Shown piece after piece: positions 17,913-26,006 of a DNA stretch of 64,000 bases. The stretch is from Sphingomonadales bacterium. Its GTDB lineage: Bacteria > Pseudomonadota > Alphaproteobacteria > Sphingomonadales > Sphingomonadaceae. The stretch spans positions 1-64,000 of the forward strand of contig JAGXTB010000245.1 of the NCBI GenBank assembly GCA_018334165.1, written 5' to 3'. The position numbers were made by a program, and so were the translations under genes. Within the stretch, counting starts at the first letter, position 1; every line of letters begins with the position of its first letter. The notes under the pieces were generated by a model, which was given only the letters and a program-made list of their open reading frames with translations, was not told where the DNA came from and did no database searches.

Positions 17913-18375
17913 CGGCCTTTTTCCAGACCATTACCGAGCGCTGGAATTCGAGGACGACCTTTCCGTTCTGGTTGATTCCGCGCGTCTGCACCGTGACCAC
18001 GCCCTGGTGAGGGCGCGACTTCGAACTGCGGACTTCGATCACTTCGGTCTCGGCATATATGGTGTCGCCAGGAAAGACCGGGTTGGGCAGTTTGACCCAG
18101 TCCCAACCCAGCGCGAAGCCGTTTTCGCTGACATCGGCGACAGCAAGGCCCGCCACGATTGAAAAGGTGAGCGCGCTATTCACGAGCGGCTTCCGGAATT
18201 CGGTCTTCGCGGCATAGTCAGCGTTGAAATGGATTTGGTTCGTGTTGTTGGTGATCATCGTAAACTGGATATTATCCGTCATCGTGATCGTGCGACCGAT
18301 GCGAGCGCGATAAATGTCGCCCACCTCGAAATCCTCGAAAAAGCGGCCTTGCCAGCCAGGCTTCACAGTTCCCAT
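17875..18375 (-). CDS. MaoC-like hydratase, possible mesaconyl/itaconyl-CoA hydratase
   Basis: 166 aa single hot-dog domain. FFEDFEVGDIYRARIGRTITMTD is the usual MaoC opening, QIHFN carries the likely catalytic His, and FPGDTIYAETEV matches the C-terminal hot-dog strand. It follows the CitE-like gene by 29 bp and precedes the CoA-transferase. In that setting it probably adds water to the C5 dicarboxyl-CoA to make citramalyl-CoA. A more general enoyl-CoA hydratase role for the side chain is the alternative. Confidence 0.88.
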   Translation of the reverse strand: MGTVKPGWQGRFFEDFEVGDIYRARIGRTITMTDNIQFTMITNNTNQIHFNADYAAKTEFRKPLVNSALTFSIVAGLAVADVSENGFALGWDWVKLPNPVFPGDTIYAETEVIEVRSSKSRPHQGVVTVQTRGINQNGKVVLEFQRSVMVWKKADAPSLQLFPERS

Positions 18376-18404
18376 TGTCGTACCCCTTGAAAAATTTCTC
18401 TGAC

Positions 18405-19280
18405 TTACTCGGCTGCGGCCTCGAGCAGGCGGAGCGCGCGGAGAACGATCGGCTTGTCGACAAGCTGGCCACCCACTGCGACCGACGCATCGCCGCGCGC
18501 TTCCGCCTCGTTGAACGCGTCGGCCACTTTTTGTGCGTAAGCGAGCTCGGCTGCAGTCGGCGAAAATTGCTCGTTAAGCATCTCGATCTGGCGCGGATTG
18601 AAGGTCGATTTCGAAGTGAAGCCGAGCCGGCGTGCCTGAACGGCATCCGCTAGTAGCCCATCGGGATCCTCCAGATTAGGAAATACCCCGTCGATGCTGA
18701 GTACACGCGCCGCAGCGGCTGCATTGACGATCGCGGCGCGGGCATAAAGAAGCTCGCTCGCCTCGGCGATCCGATTGGCTGGAAGACCGAGGTCGAGCGC
18801 ATAGTCCTCTGCACCAAAGATCAGACCGATGACGCGCTCGTGTGCACGCGCTATTTCGCCCGCTCGCTGCAACGAGTTGGCGCTTTCAATTGCAGCCAGG
18901 ATACGCACTTGCCCCTTGGGAATCTTCCGCGCGAACTCGAGCGTTTCGAGCATTGCCGCAGCACGATGCACATCCTCGGCCGATTCCACCTTGGTCAGGC
19001 AAATGCCATCCAGGCCGGATCCGGCTACTGCGTAGATGTCCTCGACCGTCAAGTCCGTCGAAGGCGCATTGACCCGGACATAGCGCAACGGGCCGTCCCA
19101 CGGTTCCTTCTTCAGGGTTTCAGCGACCATCGTCCGTGCGAGCGGTTTGTTCGGCCAGACCACACCGTCTTCGAGGTCGAACATGACGACATCGGCACCG
19201 GAGACTTGTGACTTGTCGAGAAAGCGCTGTTTGTCGCCGGGGACGAACATCCACGAACGCAGGGGCTTTGACTTGCTCAT
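18405..19280 (-). CDS. HpcH/HpaI-CitE family lyase, possible citramalyl-CoA lyase
   Basis: 291 aa TIM-barrel lyase. RSWMFVPGDKQRFLDKS is the CitE-type N-terminus, VVMFDLEDGV holds metal-binding acids, ILAAIESANSL and GAEDYALDLG carry the remaining catalytic acidic residues. This family cleaves malyl-, citramalyl- or citryl-CoA without the citrate lyase complex. With the neighbouring CoA-transferase and hydratase it would give acetyl-CoA and pyruvate from a methyl-branched C4 diacid. The operon order (lyase, hydratase, transferase) is compact, supporting shared function. Confidence 0.9.
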   Translation of the reverse strand: MSKSKPLRSWMFVPGDKQRFLDKSQVSGADVVMFDLEDGVVWPNKPLARTMVAETLKKEPWDGPLRYVRVNAPSTDLTVEDIYAVAGSGLDGICLTKVESAEDVHRAAAMLETLEFARKIPKGQVRILAAIESANSLQRAGEIARAHERVIGLIFGAEDYALDLGLPANRIAEASELLYARAAIVNAAAAARVLSIDGVFPNLEDPDGLLADAVQARRLGFTSKSTFNPRQIEMLNEQFSPTAAELAYAQKVADAFNEAEARGDASVAVGGQLVDKPIVLRALRLLEAAAE

Positions 19281-19301
19281 CGCTTGGACTTTCTTTTTTC
19301 C

Positions 19302-20387
19302 TCAACCGCCCGCGATATTGCGAAAGGCGTCAGTCGGCTGGAGTGGTTCGAAGGCGTCGACGCTGACACCCGTCAGCTCGCGACGCATGCTTGTGGTCCG
19401 CGTCGCCTGGAAGGCGTCCCGGTCACCCTGCTTGCTACCGTGCATAATAGCCTGTGGCAGATGGAGTAGAATCCCGTCAGGACGCATCTTGTCTGCGTGA
19501 ATAAAAACTGCCTCGTCGCAGTCGATGTTACGGTGGTTCGAAGGCAGTTCCTCGGCTGTCAGGTCGGTGACCGCAGTCTGGGGCAGGAAGGTGACGATGA
19601 GAGCCGTGTCAGTCTCGAAAGTACACCAGGCGGTCGGCGCTAGATGAATACGATCTGACATGATCGGGATAATGTCGCGGATATTGATCTTGAAGGGGAA
19701 GAGATCGCCCTTCCACCCAACTAGGTCGATCGGGCAGTTGGACAGGAAGAGCGACGTGTGGCCCGCCGAGTGCTTGACGCGCAGTTCCCACTCATCCTGC
19801 GCCGGCCAACCATAATCTTTCACATCGGGGATCGTGATGATGGCGGGATCAAACGGCGCATGTCTGCCGATCTGCGCGTGCTCTGTGAAACGCACCGGGA
19901 GACGCGACTCGACGACATAGAAAATGCCTTCGGCGTCGGCCGGCAGATGACGAAAGGTCGTCCCCCGAGGTAGCAGTATATAGTCGCCGGGCTCATAGTC
20001 GATTGGACCGAATTCTGTAGCGAAAACCCCGGTACCGCGATGCACGAAGTAGAGGAGATCGCCGACAGCATTGCGGTAGCAATAGGGCATTGGCACGCAG
20101 CGCCGTGAAATGCCGATCTTGAGGTCGGAATTGACGAGCAATGGCTCGAAATCGCCGCGCGCGTCGTCGAGGTCACTCGTCGCGAGTTGAGTTACGGTTC
20201 CAACCCTTACGCGCGTGTCACCCTCGACCCGCAATAGCTCCGAAGGAGAAGCGCCATGATATAGCATCGCGGTCGGCCCAACAAAGCCAGCGCGCCCAAA
20301 GAGCTCCTCGTGGAACGTTCCGATCGTGCCAACACGCGCCTGACGCGCAGTCCGACCTTTGACAACATGAATCCAACTCGGTTTCAT
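19302..20387 (-). CDS. Homogentisate 1,2-dioxygenase-like cupin dioxygenase
   Basis: 361 aa, shorter than typical HmgA (about 430). The cupin core shows GDYILLPRGTTFRH. The C-terminal metal region has HRN...D/E in place of HmgA's HRNxxxxE and then LHLPQAIMHG, where HmgA has a His and PHG. The spacing suggests the iron-binding Glu is Asp or has shifted by one position. HmgA opens hydroquinone-type rings between the OH and the substituted carbon. Together with a FAD hydroxylase and an acylpyruvate hydrolase family gene in the cluster, ring cleavage of a substituted hydroquinone is the likely role. It is probably not a housekeeping homogentisate enzyme because of its divergence and context. Confidence 0.82.
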   Translation of the reverse strand: MKPSWIHVVKGRTARQARVGTIGTFHEELFGRAGFVGPTAMLYHGASPSELLRVEGDTRVRVGTVTQLATSDLDDARGDFEPLLVNSDLKIGISRRCVPMPYCYRNAVGDLLYFVHRGTGVFATEFGPIDYEPGDYILLPRGTTFRHLPADAEGIFYVVESRLPVRFTEHAQIGRHAPFDPAIITIPDVKDYGWPAQDEWELRVKHSAGHTSLFLSNCPIDLVGWKGDLFPFKINIRDIIPIMSDRIHLAPTAWCTFETDTALIVTFLPQTAVTDLTAEELPSNHRNIDCDEAVFIHADKMRPDGILLHLPQAIMHGSKQGDRDAFQATRTTSMRRELTGVSVDAFEPLQPTDAFRNIAGG

Positions 20388-20391
20388 CGCT

Positions 20392-21633
20392 TCACTCCAC
20401 AGTTAGGGACTGGGGCGCACCCGCCGGGTGGTACCAGGAGCGCACGGCGGTCAGCATGCTGGCTTCGAGCATCCAGGCGCGCGCGCGGGGAGGATCGGCG
20501 GCGAGTTCGAGCATACGCTGGAGGGTGCGACTGATCGCTGCCTCGTCCTGCGAGCCGATTTCGACCGAATTGCGATGCGAAATCTTTTGCACTTCATTGA
20601 CTGCGGCATTTCGCCGGCGCGCAGCCCACGCGTCGAGTTCTGAATCGGGCAACAATCTATCCGCCACGCCCGGGAGAACGCGCATGAGATCAAAGGCGTC
20701 GTGAATTCCGCTGTTGAGCCCCATGCCGCCATGAGGGCTGTTGATGTGGGCCGCGTCGCCCAGAAGCAGGATACGCCTGCGGCGAAATGTATCGGCGGCG
20801 CGTTGATGGACCCGAAACACCTGACGCTCAGTGGCTGGCGGCATGTCGCGATCACCGAACACGCTGCGAATGCAGGCATCGACGAACGCATCGCCCACCG
20901 CCTCGCGGTCCGATATTTCATCAGGCACCTTAAATGACACGCGCCAGAGGTCGGGAATCTTGAGCAGCATGCCGGGCGCGCTGTCAGAATCCGCAATGTA
21001 ATTGACCCAGCAGATGTCTGGATACCATTCCTTCAACGGTGCATCGAGGCTTAGCAGCAACTGGCGTGTCGGATAAGTAAGACCTTCGAAGCCCAGTCCC
21101 ATTTCCTGGCGGACGATGCTGTTCGCACCGTCCGTTCCCAGCAGCCAGCCGCATACAATCTCATCGGTTCTGCCGTATGCCGAAGGCCGCATGTCCTCGA
21201 CCGTGATGACCGGGAATTCGCCTGTCTCACTGACCTTACGCACCGCCTGCGCAAAGCGGATTTCGACATTTGGATAGTTCCGCTTGAGGTGATCATAAAT
21301 GATCGCCGAATATTTGTACTGCTCGAGTTGCAGGCGGAACGGGAACTCGGTGACATCTGAGAGCGCCGAAAAGTCGAACTCAGCGACGCGACCACGCGAC
21401 CAGTCGCGGATCTGATAGAGATCAGCCACGAGACCCTGCTCAAGCATGTCGTCCACCACCCCCATTTCCTTGGCCATTTCAAGTGTCGGGGCGTGAAACG
21501 TAGAAGCGCGCCAGTCGGTATGCAGCCCTGGGTCGCGCTCGAGAATGAGTACCGATTTGCCGGCCCTACCAAGGAGCAGCGCCGCTGTCAGGCCAACCGG
21601 GCCTGCGCCGACGATTACAAAATCAGATGCCAT
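20392..21633 (-). CDS. FAD-dependent aromatic monooxygenase (PHBH-like)
   Basis: About 413 aa from the ATG at 21631-21633, which has a strong AGGAGGG ribosome-binding site; the track start 29 codons earlier lies in the promoter region. FAD motifs: VIVGAGPVGLTAALLLGRAG at residue 5, the DG-type motif LLGTDGANS, and GDAAHINSPHGGMGLNSGIHDA. This is group A flavin hydroxylase architecture, using NAD(P)H and O2 to hydroxylate phenolic rings ortho or para. It begins the unit containing the ring-cleavage dioxygenase, the lyase and the CoA-transferase. The upstream region carries two candidate TetR operators, so it is likely induced with the pathway. Confidence 0.93.
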   Translation of the reverse strand: MASDFVIVGAGPVGLTAALLLGRAGKSVLILERDPGLHTDWRASTFHAPTLEMAKEMGVVDDMLEQGLVADLYQIRDWSRGRVAEFDFSALSDVTEFPFRLQLEQYKYSAIIYDHLKRNYPNVEIRFAQAVRKVSETGEFPVITVEDMRPSAYGRTDEIVCGWLLGTDGANSIVRQEMGLGFEGLTYPTRQLLLSLDAPLKEWYPDICWVNYIADSDSAPGMLLKIPDLWRVSFKVPDEISDREAVGDAFVDACIRSVFGDRDMPPATERQVFRVHQRAADTFRRRRILLLGDAAHINSPHGGMGLNSGIHDAFDLMRVLPGVADRLLPDSELDAWAARRRNAAVNEVQKISHRNSVEIGSQDEAAISRTLQRMLELAADPPRARAWMLEASMLTAVRSWYHPAGAPQSLTVE

Positions 21634-21705
21634 GACCCCTCCTAAACTTAAGATCTGCGCCGCTCGATTCGCCTGCGCTTTCGTTGCGTCCTTTCTGATA
21701 CTAAA

Positions 21706-21745
21706 TGGCACACGTGTCAATATGCTTATCCTGACACTAATGCAT
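21706..21745. promoter_or_regulatory. Tandem putative TetR operators before FAD monooxygenase
   Basis: TGGCACACGTGTCA (21706-21719) is the best palindrome of the set. A weaker TGACACTAATGCAT starts exactly 26 bp later. They lie 73-112 bp ahead of the monooxygenase start, in the gap downstream of the acyl-CoA dehydrogenase gene. Confidence 0.5.
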
Positions 21746-21757
21746 TCACGGCATTTG

Positions 21758-22867
21758 TTACGGAGACGTGCCTGCGATCTCTGCCACGAGCCTGTCGCGC
21801 CAGTATCGGCTGCTGCCGCCGATTAAGGCGAGGTGCGCCGCGCGCCGGTAGTAGAGATGGCAGTCGGCTTCCCAGGTAAAGCCGATCCCGCCGTGCACCT
21901 GGATATTTTCGCGCGAGGCCAATTCTGACGCCGCAATTGCGCTCAGCCGCGCGCCGGCGGCGGCTCGCGTGAGGTCGGGCGCGCGGCTTTCCAGAGCCCA
22001 AGCTGCAAAATATGCATGGGAGCGAGCGAGCTGGTTCTGGATGAATATCTCGGCAAGCTTGTGCTTGATCGCTTGGAAGCCGCCAATCGGGCGACCAAAG
22101 GCCCGGCGCTCCTTTGCATAGGCTACGGCCATCTCGAGCGCTCGCTCAGCACCACCGAGTTGCTCGAACGCGAGGGGCACCACAGACCGGTCGAGCAACT
22201 TACGGAATGCGTCCCACCCATTATCGGCGCCGGGCAGCGCCTCGGCAGTTGCCTGATCGAACCGCAGCGCGGCGTAGCCCTTGCTCTGGTCGAGCCCAGG
22301 CAGTGACCGCCTGTCGCACCCTTCGAGATCAACCACATAAAGGGCAACGCCTTCGGGACCGTTGGCGAGCACGATTGCTGCGTTAGCCGCGATGCCATCG
22401 GCCACGGGCAGTTTCTCGCCAGACATCGCGGTGCCGTCGAAGGTTGTCATTAGAGGCCGCTCACACCCAAGATCGCCTGGCCCTTCAGACACGGCAAGGC
22501 AGCCCACAATCTCACCGCGGGCCACCAAGGGTAGCCACCGGGCCTTCTGCTCCTCAGATCCGAACTCCATGATGGCGGAAGCAAACAGGTAAACCGTGGA
22601 GCTGAAGGGAACTGCGGCGAGTGCACGCCCAAGTTCCTCGGCAATCAGGCATAGCTCGAGCTGACTTAGGCCAAGCCCCCCGTAGACCTCGGGGATCGTG
22701 ACACCGAGCCAGCCTTGCGCCGCTATCAAATCCCACAGCGCCTGGTCATAGCCCGGCCCTGCGTCGCGCTGAAGTTCGCGGACGTGATCGGTATTCGCGT
22801 GGCGGGTAAGAAAGCGCGCGAATTCGTCGCGCAGCGCCTTCTGGTCATCGGAAAAATCAAGGTCCAT
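21758..22867 (-). CDS. Acyl-CoA dehydrogenase, smaller subunit-type
   Basis: 369 aa. DLDFSDDQKALRDEFARFL opens the N-terminal helical domain; GGAERALEMAVAYAKERRAFGRPIGGFQAIKHKLAE is the FAD/dimer region; QVHGGIGFTWE is typical of the C-terminus. The conventional catalytic Glu region is divergent, as in one partner of heteromeric acyl-CoA dehydrogenases. It lies 9 bp after a second acyl-CoA dehydrogenase gene. Such pairs (as in ChsE1/ChsE2 of steroid degradation) form alpha2beta2 enzymes for bulky side chains. I infer that arrangement here; two independent homotetramers are the alternative. Confidence 0.9.
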   Translation of the reverse strand: MDLDFSDDQKALRDEFARFLTRHANTDHVRELQRDAGPGYDQALWDLIAAQGWLGVTIPEVYGGLGLSQLELCLIAEELGRALAAVPFSSTVYLFASAIMEFGSEEQKARWLPLVARGEIVGCLAVSEGPGDLGCERPLMTTFDGTAMSGEKLPVADGIAANAAIVLANGPEGVALYVVDLEGCDRRSLPGLDQSKGYAALRFDQATAEALPGADNGWDAFRKLLDRSVVPLAFEQLGGAERALEMAVAYAKERRAFGRPIGGFQAIKHKLAEIFIQNQLARSHAYFAAWALESRAPDLTRAAAGARLSAIAASELASRENIQVHGGIGFTWEADCHLYYRRAAHLALIGGSSRYWRDRLVAEIAGTSP

Positions 22868-22876
22868 GATAAGCTC

Positions 22877-24076
22877 TCAGTTCAACGCGGCATCGAAGGG
22901 ACGCTCGCGGTCCGGCTGGACTTCCGGCGGCAACCCGAGAACGCGCTCGGCGATGATGTTTTTCATAATCTCGTCGGTTCCGCCCGCAATGCGCGAGCCG
23001 GGACTGGTCAAGAAGTGATTGCGGAACTGTGCAGCCGCCGAACCAGCGTCGCTGGCGAGCCCAAACGGGCCCATCACTTCTAGCGCGAGGGTAGCGCAGT
23101 CCATCATGTAACGGGTCCCGACCACCTTGTTGATCGACATTTCGGGTCCGGGCGAATTGCCCCGGGCGAGCGCTGTGATAGTGCGGTTGCGCGTGTGCCG
23201 AAGGCCTTCGGCCATCAGATATAGATCAGCCAGGCTCGCTCTAAAGTCTCCTTCAGACAGGAAGTCATCGCCCCCAACTTGGCGCTCCTTTGCATAGGCA
23301 AGCAAATCCTGCCAGCCGGGTCCCGACGTGCCACCGACCGCATAGCGCTCGTGCGCAAGCGTGGTGACCGCTACCTTCCAGCCTTCTCCGATCGCACCGA
23401 GACGCTGCGCGTCCGGAATTCGCACCGCATCCAAGAAAACCTCATTGAAGCCCGCGACCCCGTTCATTCGCGTGATCGGAACAATCTCGATCCCTGGGGA
23501 CTTCATGTCGATCCAGAACATGGTGAGGCCCTTGTGCTTCGGGACCGAAAAGTCGGACCGGCACAGGATGATCCCGAAGTCGGCCAGATGAGCTTTCGAA
23601 GTCCAGACCTTTTGGCCTGAGACAAGCCAATCGCCAGTTCCATCACCCGCGCTGAGGGCCTTCGTCCGAACGGCAGCCAAGTCGGACCCAGCGCCGGGCT
23701 CCGAAAAGAGCTGGCACCAGATCTGCTCGCCGCGAAGCGCCGGAGCGACAAAGCGCCGCTTTGTTTCATCATCTGCAGCAAACATCAATGTCGGGATGCA
23801 CATCCCAAGACCGATCATGAAAAGATTCTCCGGCGTCGTCCCGATTGCTTCTTCCTCGGTGAAGATAATCTGTTCGATCTGGCTTCCGCCGGGGCCTCCC
23901 CAATCTTTGGGCCAAGTGATGCAGGCGAAGCCAGCGGCTGCCTTTCTGGCCTGCCAAGCGCGCGCCGCGCCGACTGGATCAGCGTCGATTTCTTCAGCAG
24001 ATATGCGATTTTGCTCCAGCCACTGGCGCACTTTGGCGCGGTATGCGGCTTCCTGAGGACTGTCGGAAAAATCCAT
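22877..24076 (-). CDS. Acyl-CoA dehydrogenase, larger subunit-type
   Basis: 399 aa. The substrate/FAD region reads QLFSEPGAGSDLAAVRTKA, followed by WTSKAHLADFGIILCRSD. C-terminal signature: SRIAGGTDEIMKNIIAERVLGLP, with RIAGGTDEI typical of this family. First gene of its transcription unit, with two putative operators 31-70 bp upstream. Together with the following acyl-CoA dehydrogenase it would introduce the alpha,beta double bond into an acyl-CoA, feeding the MaoC hydratases. The two ORFs share the fold but are clearly divergent, which favours a heteromeric complex over a recent duplication. Confidence 0.92.
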   Translation of the reverse strand: MDFSDSPQEAAYRAKVRQWLEQNRISAEEIDADPVGAARAWQARKAAAGFACITWPKDWGGPGGSQIEQIIFTEEEAIGTTPENLFMIGLGMCIPTLMFAADDETKRRFVAPALRGEQIWCQLFSEPGAGSDLAAVRTKALSAGDGTGDWLVSGQKVWTSKAHLADFGIILCRSDFSVPKHKGLTMFWIDMKSPGIEIVPITRMNGVAGFNEVFLDAVRIPDAQRLGAIGEGWKVAVTTLAHERYAVGGTSGPGWQDLLAYAKERQVGGDDFLSEGDFRASLADLYLMAEGLRHTRNRTITALARGNSPGPEMSINKVVGTRYMMDCATLALEVMGPFGLASDAGSAAAQFRNHFLTSPGSRIAGGTDEIMKNIIAERVLGLPPEVQPDRERPFDAALN

Positions 24077-24106
24077 CGGTCGTTCTCTTTGTCTGGTCGC
24101 CGTTCA

Positions 24107-24146
24107 AGGCGTTAATGCCATGCCTGCCAGCATGGCGTGTATGTCA
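24107..24146. promoter_or_regulatory. Tandem putative TetR operators before acyl-CoA dehydrogenase unit
   Basis: AGGCGTTAATGCCA (24107-24120) and TGGCGTGTATGTCA (24133-24146) start 26 bp apart, the same spacing as the pair at 21706/21732. The second matches the receptor-gene box at 11 of 14 positions. Confidence 0.5.
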
Positions 24147-24602
24147 TTTGAGCGCTAATAAGCATAACGGCTTTGACACCGCAATGCCGAAATGTCAGTC
24201 ATGCCAACCCGGCACCAATGCAGGTTGTTGATTGCGAGATGCATCAGGCCATTCCGTCAATGTGCTGCCGAACGTGATGAAGTTCGAACTACGGCCGGGC
24301 GGGATCATTGGACAAAGCCATCTTTGCTTCTCGCTTGGCCAACCGCCGGATTTCGGGGCGATTGGCTTCGAGAGCGCGATCAAGCAGATTTGTGGCTAGA
24401 ACTGATCAACATCCTGGCGCAGTCGCGCGCAAAGTCCATGAGGCCGAACTTGCCGACGGATGAGGCAGCCGAACACCGCAATCGAGATAGCTCGCCGCCT
24501 CCGAGCGGATGATGTCTGACCCATTTAAGACCCGCACCCGCCTGGTCGCCACCTTGGGGATACCGGAGATAAGTCGCGCAGGCTGTGCGCCAAACGAAAG
24601 AG
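24147..24602. other. Intergenic boundary between catabolic cluster and transfer region
   Basis: No convincing gene in this 456-bp stretch; short ORFs on both strands lack family features and ribosome-binding sites. A minus-strand segment (about 24310-24400) reads LDRALEANRPEIRRLAKREAKMAL before a stop and looks coding-like, perhaps the remains of a gene. AlpA-type genes often sit next to integrases, so a lost integrase here is conceivable but not demonstrated. Confidence 0.4.
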
Positions 24603-24821
24603 TCACTGGAATGCGTGCTGCCGCATCCAATCTTCAATCTCGCTTTCAATCCAGACCGTGCACCGCGCTCCAAGCGACCGAGACTTCGGAAACCTGCCTT
24701 CGCTCATGCGCTGGTAAATCGCCGAGCGCTTCAATTTTACGCGTTGCTCGACATCCGGCAAGCGCAGAAACGTGATCGGTGGCTGCTGGGTTATGATCCG
24801 AGGCTGACTATCTGCTGACAT
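24603..24821 (-). CDS. AlpA-family excisionase/regulator-like protein
   Basis: About 72 aa from the ATG at 24819-24821 (the track start adds 40 unrelated residues). The family core is seen as FLRLPDVEQRVKLKRSAIYQRMSEGRFPK, then WIESEIEDWM: a winged MerR/AlpA helix-turn-helix. AlpA proteins activate integrase or excision genes in prophages and islands. It follows the HTH gene by 2 bp, so the two are co-transcribed. No integrase follows downstream, leaving its target open. Confidence 0.85.
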   Translation of the reverse strand: MSADSQPRIITQQPPITFLRLPDVEQRVKLKRSAIYQRMSEGRFPKSRSLGARCTVWIESEIEDWMRQHAFQ

Positions 24822-24823
24822 GG

Positions 24824-25297
24824 CTAGCCACCTGATGCTGGCATGTTGAAACGCTCGGCGATGGAATCTCCGCGCCGATTGATATCTGCGATGTGCTGAG
24901 TGAGCGTGCGGGCAAGCAGTTTGGCAGTGCCGTTGGCCCACCGCGGACGAAGGTCATCGACGTTCTCGCCGATCTGCGCCAGGATCTCGAGCGGCGCACG
25001 CTTGAACAGTTCGGTCAAAAAACGAGCGGGTCCTGTTCCTGAGCGCGCCAGAGCAAAGTCTTCCCCAACAAGCATAACCAGCAACAGGGTTTCCTCACCG
25101 GCAAGATCAGCCGCCTCTAAGATAAGAAGTGCTTCGTCCAGGTAAATCGGGCGATCACCGGACAAGGTGCGGCGCAGGGTATCGCGCTTGATGCCGGCCA
25201 AACGGGCAATCTCGGAGATCGACTTGCCGCTTTCCATGACAGCACGTCCGAGCAGGCGCGCGATACGGCCAGGAAGGTCAATTTGGGAATTGCTCAC
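24824..25297 (-). CDS. XRE-like helix-turn-helix protein
   Basis: 157 aa. Residues about 22-60 form a Cro/CI-type HTH (SISEIARLAGIKRDTLRRTLSGDRPIYLDEALLI). The C-terminal half is helical with no recognised domain. Co-transcribed with the alpA-like gene. It diverges from the pilin gene across a 352-bp gap with palindromes, so it may repress the conjugation promoter and itself. The regulatory target is inference. Confidence 0.8.
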   Translation of the reverse strand: MSNSQIDLPGRIARLLGRAVMESGKSISEIARLAGIKRDTLRRTLSGDRPIYLDEALLILEAADLAGEETLLLVMLVGEDFALARSGTGPARFLTELFKRAPLEILAQIGENVDDLRPRWANGTAKLLARTLTQHIADINRRGDSIAERFNMPASGG

Positions 25298-25649
25298 GAC
25301 AGCCTCGACTCGATTGCTTGAGGCTTAAGCTACGTCCATCGCCTACCTGTAGGAAAGCGAAAAGAACAAACAAAGAACCAATAGGAATTCCCGAACGGGA
25401 TGCGAATCAATCTGTGTGATTCAATGCGTCGCAAATGCGCATTTTTGAGCAGTCGTTGCGCAACGCTACACCGAACTCGCGCAAACGCGTCGCTCCTCCG
25501 CGCAATACGCCGGTGAAAGCGTTCCTGGCGAGCGATTCCTCTCAAAATTTAGGCTGAGGATGGTCTTCCCCATTTCCTACAGCCGAACTTCTCCGCACTG
25601 AGAACAGACAGCGAACAACCGCTGCAACACTAAAGCGGAGAACACGTCC
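25298..25649. promoter_or_regulatory. Divergent promoter region before pilin gene, with palindromes
   Basis: No gene is seen here. GAATCA-N7-TGATTC (25404-25422) and the perfect 12-bp palindrome AAATGCGCATTT (25433-25444) lie in the middle, suitable operators for the divergent HTH protein. Direct proof is lacking. Confidence 0.45.
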
Positions 25650-25976
25650 ATGAATGCCCCTGCCCTCCCCTTGATCGGCGGAAACCGCCTCGGCAAGATC
25701 GCCAACTTCGCGCTGCCAGTTGCCGTTGCGGCGCTTGCCGCCAGTGCGGCCTACGCCGGCGCTGACACCACCTTCGCCCCGGCCCTCGCCAAGTTCACTG
25801 ATTTCCTGGAAGGCTCAGGCGGCAAGATCATCACCGTTTTGAGCCTCGCCGGCGGCCTGATCGGGCTCGCTTCGGGCCGCTTCACCCTCGCGCAGATCGC
25901 CGTCCCGGTCGGGGTGGGGATCGGCGTCGGCACCGGCGTGCCGATTGTCACTTCGGTTGTCACCGCGGTCATCTGA
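25650..25976 (+). CDS. F-type conjugative pilin TraA-like (VirB2/TrbC-like)
   Basis: 108 aa. A long leader ending near AAYAGADTTF is followed by two hydrophobic segments (GKIITVLSLAGGLIGLASG and VPVGVGIGVGTGVPIVTSVVTAVI) joined by a short basic loop, the VirB2/TraA pilin layout. It would be processed in the inner membrane and polymerised into the pilus. It is the first gene of an F-type transfer locus and the only member here that seems intact; the assembly genes after it are broken, so no pilus is expected unless complemented. Confidence 0.82.
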   Translation: MNAPALPLIGGNRLGKIANFALPVAVAALAASAAYAGADTTFAPALAKFTDFLEGSGGKIITVLSLAGGLIGLASGRFTLAQIAVPVGVGIGVGTGVPIVTSVVTAVI

Positions 25977-26006
25977 ACCGGGTGTCACAGGAGGGCGCGC
26001 GTCATC

